64,000 bases of DNA, taken from assembly GCF_006874465.1 (NCBI RefSeq), contig NZ_VIRL01000005.1:1-64000 (forward strand), in the 5' to 3' direction. Below, piece after piece: positions 57,532 through 64,000 of the stretch; position 1 is the stretch's first letter; each line of letters starts with the position of its first letter. Below the pieces are notes generated by a model. It was given only the letters and a program-made list of their open reading frames with translations, made no database searches and was not told where the DNA came from. A program made the translations under genes and the position numbers. Origin of the DNA: Microbispora bryophytorum. GTDB lineage: Bacteria; Actinomycetota; Actinomycetes; Streptosporangiales; Streptosporangiaceae.

Positions 57532-60490
57532 TCACCGAGCGGCCGCCTGACCGTCTCCCGGCCACCGCCCGTCAACTCGCGGCCTCCTCATGCGGGCCGG
57601 GTGGTAGGTGAAGGTCCAGCGGTCGGTGCCGGTCTTGTGGCGGGTGTAGCGGTCGGGGTGCTGGTAGCGGTCGCGGTTGTGGAACTGGCAGGCCGGGCCG
57701 AGGAGTTTCAGGTCGGTCAGGCCGCCGGTGCTCCAGTTGTCGGCGTGGTCGATCTGGCACATGGTGGCGGGCAGCGGGCAGCCGTCGATCCAGCAGGTGG
57801 CGTAGCGGGCGTAGACGCGCCCGTCGCTGGGCCGGGGTGGCCAGGCGAACCTTGCGGCCCATGTCCAGCACCTGCCCCTCGGCGTCCATCACCAGCCGCA
57901 CCAGCGCGGAGGTGCGGGCCAGGCGATGCACACTGGAGACCGGCAGCATCTGCCCGGTCGCCAGCAACAACCCCGGCGCCGCCCCCCACAGCGCCCCCGG
58001 CACCGCCCCGAGCAGCGTCTCCGACGCTGTTCCCGCTGGCCTCCCCGGCGGCGTCCGGGGCGCTGTCCCCGGGGGTGTCCCCGGCCCCGGCTCGCCCGGC
58101 GGTGTCCCCGGCTCCGGCCACGACGCGCCCGGCGCCGTTCCCGGCTCTGACTCCGATGGCCTTCCCGGCTCCGCCTGCGGTTGCCTCCCCAGCTCCGGCG
58201 CCCCCGGTGCCGCGCCTTGCCCCGTCCCTGCCGCCGACTGCTCATTGTGTACGTCGTTGTGGCATTCGGGCGTGCCCTGCGCATGCCGGCAGTCCCCCGC
58301 AGGCTGGTGCCCGGCGTGAGTGTGATGCGCGGCGGCGTCCTCAGGGGGAGGGTCCGGCCATTGCGCTGCGTGGGACTGCGCTGCGCTGGGAGGCGCCGCG
58401 TGTGGAGGCGCGCTACCACCGTAGGTAGGCCATGCTGTTCTGGCGCGCATTGTCCCGGTGTGGGCCGCGCCACGGTCGCGGGCTCGATCCTTGGTGGGTG
58501 CGGTGTTGTCGCTCTCAGCGGAGGCCGTGCTCGCGTCACCAGCACCACCGCCCTCGGCCGGGGCGGCGTTCGCGGTGTCGTGATCGCCGGCCCGCTGCTC
58601 ACGAACCCCGCGCCCACCGGCCTCGTGCTCACTAGTCCCGCGCTCACAGGCTCCGTGCTCGCGGGTTCGGTGCTCGTCGGCCTCGTGCTCGCAGGCCTCC
58701 TGTTCGTCAACTTCGGGGTCGCGAGACTCCTTTTCGCAGGGGGCGGTGGCGGCCAGGTCAAGGTCGGTGCTCCCGGCGGCGGTGTCCGCGGCTGCATCGG
58801 CATTGGCATCGGCTGCCGGACCGGCTGCCGCCTCGGCATCGGCTGCCGGGGTGGCTGCTGTTGCGGCCTCGGCGGTGTCGGGGTCACGTGGCTGGTAGTG
58901 GCCCTCACCCCGAGCAGGCGTGGCAGCACCGGTCATGCCCGCGTCGCCCACATCGCTGGGGTGCGCGTCGCCGGGGTCGTCGTCGCTGAGGTTGCCGGGG
59001 TCGGCGTCGGTGGGGATGGCGTCTTCGACGTCGCTGTCTTCCACGGGGCAGGGCCCGTCAACGCTTCCAGCGTCGCCGAATGCGCCAGTGTCCTCGCTGC
59101 CCCACCCATCCTCACTGTCCGCACCCTCGGCATCCTGAGCGTCCCGGCCGTCCCCGGCGCCCTGCACGCCCTCGCCGTTTTCGGCGTTCTCGCCGTCCCG
59201 GCCGCCCTCGGCGCGGTGCGCGCCCTGGGCGTCCCGGCCGTCCTCGGTGTCCTCAGCACCCTGCGCGTCAGCGTCCTCGGCCTCTTCGGCGTTCTCGCCG
59301 CCCTCGGTGTCCTCGGCTCTGTCCTGACCCTGGACGTCCTCGGCGTTCTCGGCATCCTGGGCGTCTTCGATGTCTTCGGGGTGGTCGGGGCCGGGGCCGG
59401 GGCCGGGTTCGGGGGCGGGGTCTTCGGGGTGGTCGGGTTGGGGGTCGGTGGGGAGAGATTCGGCGTTGACCAGGACCAGGAGCTCGGCGACGATCTTCTG
59501 CTCCATGAGCGCGATGAACGCATCCGCCTGGCGGACCCGCAGCGGCCGGTCATCGCCCTCCGCGCGTGGCTTGGCGTAAGCATCCAACAGCGCCCGCAAC
59601 CGCGCGGCCGCCTCACGCGGCAGATAGAACTCCCCCTCCAAGCCCCCACCCGCAGTGGGGCGGACCCGCAGAAACCGCCGCCCGTAGTCCGCCCGCTCGT
59701 CCCGCTCCTCACCGTCAGGGTCGAGCACCGCCCGCAGATACCGCCCCGCCTTGGCCACCTCCGCCGGCCCCGCCTTACCCGCCAACTCCAGCAAAATCGG
59801 CTCAGCCAGCCCCGCATGCTCATCGCTCAACCGCGCGGTGGCCGTACAGATCGCCTCCACCACCCCCGCCGACAACACCCCGGCGGCGAACTTCTCCCGC
59901 ACCTTCGGCAGGCGGGCCAACTCCACCGCCAAGGTCAGCAGACGGCCCGCCCCCGCCACGCTCATCCCGGCGGCGGTGCGCAGCCAACTGCGGGTGGAGG
60001 CATGCCCATGCTGTCTGGCCTGCCCCGCCCGATGCACCTTCCCCACCCGATCGGCAAGAGCGCACGTGATCCGATCCCGCGCGAACAGCAAATCCTCGGC
60101 CTCGACCACGCAGATGTCCGCATCGCCCGGCAACGCCGCCAACGCCAACGCCTGCGCCGGCTCACGCAACGAACCCACCAACACCCACGACGACCGAGCT
60201 CGCTCGGCACCCCCAGGCCCGGCACCCCCAGGCCCGGCATTCGCGGCACAGTCGTCGGTGGTCCCGTCATTCTGACCATGGGTCGTATCGCCATTACGCG
60301 GACCATTTCCCCGGCCCCCGGAATCGCGCTTCTCGGGTTCAAGCGGAAAGGGGCCAAAGGAGTATTTGTCGCGTGCGAGCGAACTGTTGAACGACCACAG
60401 CGGCGAATCGGCGATGAGCCGATCCCACCAGCCGTCATCAGCCTTATTGGTACGACGAGGGCGATCGGGATCCAGATTGAATAGATCCAT
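57532..60490 (-). pseudogene. DUF222/HNH endonuclease family protein, frameshifted, with giant acidic linker
   Basis: From ATG 60490 (GGAGGGTGAG upstream) the frame encodes a DUF222 domain (about 95-340: VLVGSLREPAQALALAAL, GMSVAGAGRLLTLAVELARL, REAAARLRALLDAYAKPRAEGDDRP). Then come about 450 residues of low complexity: first Asp/Glu/Ala repeats (DAQDAENAEDVQ style), then Glu/His/Arg and Pro/Gly/Thr-rich runs. After MGRKVRLATPAQRRA, near 57819, the homology jumps to another frame: VYARYATCWIDGCPLPATMC, then QIDHADNWSTGG and FHNRDRY, the HNH domain (His, Asn, His visible), ending at 57532. One extra base explains it. Unless that is a sequencing error or programmed, the nuclease domain is not made. 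DUF222/HNH genes are abundant, repeat-like mobile genes in actinomycetes. Confidence 0.75.
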
Positions 60491-60683
60491 CTCACCCTCC
60501 TCCGTGATTCGAAATCTTGTGCTAATTCTTTCACTCGGTCTTTGTGGGAAGCAACTGGCGGAACGGATTAGTTGGAGTTACAGGTGTATTCGAGCGGCTT
60601 CGCGGGAGAAAACGCCGCAAAGCGCACGTCCCGTCGAGGATCGTTATGAACGCACCGACGAGGATCACTGGGAGGGCGAGCCA
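60491..60683. other. AT-richer promoter region of the DUF222 gene
   Basis: The 60 bases before the DUF222 start (to about 60550) are AT-rich for this genome and probably carry its promoter. No gene recognised. Confidence 0.4.
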
Positions 60684-60906
60684 GCGGCAGCGCCCCAGCA
60701 CAGCGGTCCGGCACGGCGCCCCAGCGCAGTAGGTTCCGGCACGGCGGTCCCGGCACGCGGCCCCAGGGCGGTGGTCCCGGCACGGTGGTCCCAGCACAGC
60801 GGTCCGGCACGGTGGTCCCGGCACGGCGCCCCCAGCGCACCGGTCCCAGCACAGTTGGTCTCGGCGCGGCGCCCCAAGCACAGCGGCCCCGGCACGGCGG
60901 TTCCGG
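60684..60906. repeat. degenerate GC-rich tandem repeat, about 16 units of 12-15 bp
   Basis: Consensus GGCACGGYGGTCCC(A), with variants such as GGCACGGCGCCCCA and GCACAGCGGTCC, repeated about 16 times with period near 14. Several frames stay open across it and read as Gly/Pro/Val/Arg repeats, which is why long ORFs here should not be trusted. It ends about 280 bp before the prfC start. Confidence 0.75.
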
Positions 60907-61189
60907 CCGGCTCCGTTGGGGAAGAGGACCTGCTTCGTCTCCTGGTCGTGGTGGAGGTCCCGGCCGGAGCCGGTCCGGTCACGGTGGACAGGGCCGGAAT
61001 CGGCCCGATGCCGGCGTCGCGAGTGCCGGTTTCCTGACTGCCGGGCCGCGCGCCGGGAGCCGCCGATTCCGGGGCGCGGCGCCCGGCGCGGTAACCTCAA
61101 CCGTCCTAACGCTGTTTGGGAGCACGGATGGCCTGCACGCACGACCGCACCACGACGACCCGCGCCCGCGCCGACAGGGGGATCCTGCG
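60907..61189. other. intergenic region before prfC
   Basis: GC-rich spacer; a GGGGG stretch lies 10-14 bases before the prfC ATG. No gene or clear promoter was identified. Confidence 0.4.
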
Positions 61190-62788
61190 ATGAGCACCGC
61201 CACAAGTGAGGCGGCCCGCCGCCGCACGTTCGCGGTGATCAGCCACCCGGACGCCGGAAAGTCCACGATGACCGAGGCGCTCGCCCTGCACGCCTCGGCG
61301 ATCACCCAGGCGGGAGCCGTACACGGCAAGGCCGGCCGGCGGGGCGTGACGTCCGACTGGATGGAGATGGAGCGGGCCCGCGGCATCTCCATCACCTCGG
61401 CCGCGCTGCGCTTCGACTACCGCGGCCACATGTTCAACCTGGTCGACACCCCCGGCCACGCGGACTTCTCCGAGGACACCTACCGCGTGCTGGCCGCGGT
61501 CGACTGCGCGGTCATGCTGCTCGACGCGGCCAAGGGCATGGAGCCGCAGACCATGAAGCTGTTCGAGGTCTGCCGTCACCGTCGCATCCCCGTCATCACG
61601 TTCGTCAACAAGTGGGACCGGCCGGGCCAGGAGCCGCTGGAACTGCTCGACGAGATCGAGGAGCGCACCGGCCTGCGTCCCACGCCGGTCACCTGGCCGA
61701 TCGGCGTCGCGGGAAACTTCCACGGCGTGGTCGACCGGATGGAGGGCCGCGCGGTTCGCTACACCCGCACCCCCGGCGGCGCCACGAAGGCGCTGGAGAC
61801 CGAGCTGACTCCCGAGCAGGGCGCCGCCGAGCTCGGGGCCGACTGGACCCGCGCGTGGGAGGAGACCGATCTGCTCGCCGCGATCGGCGCCGAGCACGAC
61901 CAGAAGGCGTTCGAGGCGCACGAGTCCACGCCGGTGCTGTTCGGCGCGGCGCTGTCCAACTTCGGCGTGGCCCGGCTGCTCGACGTGCTCGTCGACCTCG
62001 CCCCCGCCCCGGCGCCCCGGCCGGACGTCGAGGGAACCGTCCGGCCGCTGGACGCGCCGTTCTCCGGCCTGGTCTTCAAGGTGCAGGCCAACATGGACCC
62101 CGCCCATCGCGACCGGATCGCGTTCGTCCGGGTCTGCTCCGGCCGGTTCGAGCGCGGCATGGTGCTCACCCACGCCGCCACCGGCCGCCCCTTCGCCACC
62201 AAGTACGCCCAGTCGGTGTTCGGCCAGGAGCGCGCCACCATCGACGAGGCGTACCCGGGAGACGTGGTCGGGCTGGTGAACGCCACCGCGCTGCGGCCCG
62301 GGGACACCCTCTACGAGGGGAAGCCGGTGGAGTTCCCGCCCATCCCCAGCTTCGCCCCCGAGCACTTCGCCGTGGCCCGGTCCCGGAGCACCGCCAAGTC
62401 CAAGCAGTTCCGCCGGGGCATCGACCAGCTCGACGGCGAGGGCGTGATCCAGGTGCTCCGCTCCGACCTGCGCGGCGACCAGGCCCCCGTGCTCGCCGCG
62501 GTCGGGCCCATGCAGTTCGAGGTCGTGCAGCACCGCCTGGCCACCGAGTTCGGCGCGGAGATCATCCTCGACCGGCTGGAGTACACCCTCGCCCTCCGCA
62601 CCGACGCCGAGTCCGCGGAGGTGCTGCGGCGCCAGCGCGGCGCGGAGGTGCTCTCCCGCAGCCGCGACCAGGCCCTGCTCGCCGTGTTCACCGACCAGTG
62701 GCGCATGCGCTCCATCCAGCGCGAGCACGAGGGCCTGACCCTGGAACCGCTGATCGCCGGCCGGGGCATCCCCGGCGCGACCGGCTGA
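61190..62788 (+). CDS. prfC: peptide chain release factor 3
   Basis: Translational GTPase of 532 residues that removes RF1/RF2 from the ribosome after peptide release. GTPase motifs: G1 HPDAGKST (19-26), G3 DTPGHADF near 88 and G4 NKWD near 142 (RF3 usually has NKLD). The C-terminal half has the RF3 phrases STAKSKQFRRGIDQLDGEG and GPMQFEVVQHRLATEFG, which separate it from EF-G. Length is normal. Monocistronic, followed by a 15-bp duplication and the convergent P450. Confidence 0.96.
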   Translation: MSTATSEAARRRTFAVISHPDAGKSTMTEALALHASAITQAGAVHGKAGRRGVTSDWMEMERARGISITSAALRFDYRGHMFNLVDTPGHADFSEDTYRVLAAVDCAVMLLDAAKGMEPQTMKLFEVCRHRRIPVITFVNKWDRPGQEPLELLDEIEERTGLRPTPVTWPIGVAGNFHGVVDRMEGRAVRYTRTPGGATKALETELTPEQGAAELGADWTRAWEETDLLAAIGAEHDQKAFEAHESTPVLFGAALSNFGVARLLDVLVDLAPAPAPRPDVEGTVRPLDAPFSGLVFKVQANMDPAHRDRIAFVRVCSGRFERGMVLTHAATGRPFATKYAQSVFGQERATIDEAYPGDVVGLVNATALRPGDTLYEGKPVEFPPIPSFAPEHFAVARSRSTAKSKQFRRGIDQLDGEGVIQVLRSDLRGDQAPVLAAVGPMQFEVVQHRLATEFGAEIILDRLEYTLALRTDAESAEVLRRQRGAEVLSRSRDQALLAVFTDQWRMRSIQREHEGLTLEPLIAGRGIPGATG

Positions 62789-62791
62789 GCG

Positions 62792-62821
62792 GCGGCCGCA
62801 CGCGCCGCGGCCGCACGCGCC
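62792..62821. repeat. 15-bp tandem duplication
   Basis: GCGGCCGCACGCGCC is present twice in tandem (62792-62806, 62807-62821) between the convergent prfC and P450 genes. Confidence 0.6.
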
Positions 62822-62845
62822 GGGCCCGGATCACACGGGCGCCCT

Positions 62846-64000
62846 TCACGTCCCCAGGCGTACGGGAAGACGGGTGAGGCGCCAGGAGAACGGGAGGAAC
62901 TGCCGGTCGAGATCCTCCGGCGCGACGGCGAGTTCGAGCCGGGGGTGGCGGCGCAGCAGCGCGCCGAAGGCCACCTCGCCCTCCTGGCGGGCCAGCGCCG
63001 CGCCCAGGCAGTAGTGCAGGCCGTGGCCGAAGCCGACGTGGACCTCCTTGTGGCCGTCGGGCTCGCGGGTGATGTCCAGCCGGTCGGGATCGTCGAAGCG
63101 CCGGGGGTCGTAGTTGGCGGAGACCAGCACCGCCATCACGGGCTCGCCCCGGCGCACGGTCATGCCGCCGAAGTCGACGTCCTCGGCCGCGTACCGGATC
63201 CGGGTGCCCTGGACGGGCCCGCACCAGCGCATCAGCTCGTGGACGGCGCGCGGCAGCAGTCCCGGGTCGGTCCGCAGCGCGGCGAGCTGGTCCGGGTGGG
63301 TCAGCAGGGCGGCGGTGCCGTTGCCGATGAGGTGGGCGGTGGTCTCGTGCCCGGCGAGGACGAGCGTGAGGACCATGGTGACCATCTCGGTGTCGGTCAG
63401 CCGGTCGCCGTCCTCGTCGTGGGCGCGGATCAGACCGGTCAGCAGGTCGCCGGCCGGCTCGGCGCGGCGGCGGGCGATGAGCTCCTGGATGTAGGTCACC
63501 ATGTGCCGCAGCGGCTCGGCCACCGCTCCCGGTTGGAGCGAGACCAGGCTCCTGCCCCACTCCCGCCACAGCGGGCGGTCCTCCTCGGGGATGCCGACCA
63601 GCTCGCAGATGACGGTGATCGGCAGCGGGTAGGCGAAGTGCTCGATCAGGTCGGCGGCGCCGTCCTCGGCGTGGCCGGGCAGCCGGTCGAGGAGCTCCTC
63701 GGCGATCTCCTCGACGCGGGGGCGCAGCTCCGCCACGCGGCGGGCGGTGAAGGCGCGCGAGACCAGCCGGCGCAGCCGGAGGTGGTCCTCGCCGTCGGCG
63801 TCGAGAACGCTGTCCAGGATGTACGCGGCGTATTCGCGGGGGATCCCGCGGGCCTCGATGAGCTGCTCGCGGATGTTGTGCACGTCCGCTCCCGGCACGT
63901 TGGCCGGGTTGTTGACGAACCGGCGGTCGCTCAGCACGGTCTTGACGTCGTCGTAGTGCGTGACGAGCCAGACCGGGGAGTCCAGGCCGGGGAAGGAACC
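62846..64000 (-). CDS. cytochrome P450, N-terminus beyond the window
   Basis: C-terminal 384 codons of a bacterial P450; the frame is open to base 64000 (GSFPGLDSPVWLVTHYDDV before the GTG at 63937), so the true start lies outside. I-helix oxygen-binding motif AGHETT, K-helix ExxR as ELMR, heme loop GFGHGLHYCLGAALAR with the ligand Cys. The R/V-rich PADL-type segment before the heme and the HETTAH phrase suggest a CYP107-like tailoring enzyme. It hydroxylates or epoxidises a small molecule with electrons from a ferredoxin. Its operon partners are not visible. Confidence 0.95.
   Translation of the reverse strand, partial: GSFPGLDSPVWLVTHYDDVKTVLSDRRFVNNPANVPGADVHNIREQLIEARGIPREYAAYILDSVLDADGEDHLRLRRLVSRAFTARRVAELRPRVEEIAEELLDRLPGHAEDGAADLIEHFAYPLPITVICELVGIPEEDRPLWREWGRSLVSLQPGAVAEPLRHMVTYIQELIARRRAEPAGDLLTGLIRAHDEDGDRLTDTEMVTMVLTLVLAGHETTAHLIGNGTAALLTHPDQLAALRTDPGLLPRAVHELMRWCGPVQGTRIRYAAEDVDFGGMTVRRGEPVMAVLVSANYDPRRFDDPDRLDITREPDGHKEVHVGFGHGLHYCLGAALARQEGEVAFGALLRRHPRLELAVAPEDLDRQFLPFSWRLTRLPVRLGT

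Noticed and set aside
57351-57575. Small minus-strand frame after the condensation gene
   Set aside because: Pro/Arg/Ser-rich, no recognisable domain, and covers the 17-bp duplication and the tail of the HNH frame.
58181-60484. Plus-strand open frame of 767 codons opposite the DUF222 gene
   Set aside because: Valine/Leu/Gly low complexity produced by the reverse complement of the acidic linker; the DUF222 homology is on the minus strand.
60684-60906. CRISPR array
   Set aside because: Units are 12-15 bp, contiguous and degenerate, without unique spacers or cas genes.
60366-61037. Several overlapping open frames before prfC
   Set aside because: They translate the GC-rich tandem repeat in three frames; no frame shows a domain or a good start.

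Overview
The window is a stretch of very GC-rich chromosome with strong third-position G/C bias, GTG and TTG starts, many 4-bp ATGA/GTGA gene overlaps and the gene families of a filamentous actinomycete (CUT1 sugar importers without their own ATPase, MocR, Lrp and TetR regulators, a fused SecDF, a short MreB-like protein, a DUF222/HNH protein, P450). The order Streptosporangiales is a reasonable guess from protein style alone; I could not test it. About 58 genes are supported. Two run off the ends: a sugar-binding protein at base 1 and a cytochrome P450 at base 64000.

Layout. 1-5392: CUT1 sugar importer, a GH63-type glycosidase and a LacI repressor with its own promoter and a perfect palindrome. 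5491-12291: a membrane Ser/Thr kinase, then an Lrp regulator divergent from a fused indolepyruvate:ferredoxin oxidoreductase and an acyl-CoA dehydrogenase. About 12292-17146: a decayed mobile island of lower GC. It is flanked by two diverged copies of the acyl-CoA dehydrogenase 3' end and holds a KilB-like membrane protein, an intact OLD-family ATPase/TOPRIM nuclease, a broken tyrosine integrase, a broken HAD phosphatase and two tRNA-Phe-derived scars. 17398-32490: mixed housekeeping and accessory genes, including a lipoprotein, flavin enzymes, peptidases, two TetR regulators, a DUF2236 protein fused to EF-hands and a cis-prenyltransferase. 32770-38853: a c-di-AMP (ydaO-type) riboswitch before a GH25 muramidase, fused SecDF, two small exported proteins and a DksA-like / MreB-like / DksA-like operon. 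38989-45208: a TetR-controlled divergon with four regularly spaced operator-like palindromes, serving a heterodimeric ABC exporter plus FMN reductase on one side and the regulator plus an HsaA-like flavin monooxygenase on the other. 46740-52198: a second sugar operon (binding protein, two permeases, ROK kinase, GntR regulator, SIS protein). 52282-57337: MocR regulator, a Tm-1-like/PEP-hydrolase-like pair and an orphan condensation-domain protein. 57532-64000: a frameshifted DUF222/HNH protein with a huge acidic linker, a GC-rich degenerate tandem repeat, release factor 3 and the P450.

Cooperation. Both sugar importers lack an ATP-binding subunit and presumably borrow a shared MsiK-type ATPase encoded elsewhere. 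The regulator at 43.2 kb probably controls oxidation and efflux of an unknown hydrophobic compound. The muramidase, the riboswitch, the D-Ala-D-Ala carboxypeptidase and the prenyl-diphosphate synthase touch cell-wall metabolism.

Most likely to reward attention: the OLD-nuclease island at the acyl-CoA dehydrogenase 3' end, the DUF2236-EF-hand protein coupled to a cis-prenyltransferase, the DksA-MreB-DksA operon, and the four-operator divergon. No CRISPR array, intact rRNA or intact tRNA gene was seen.
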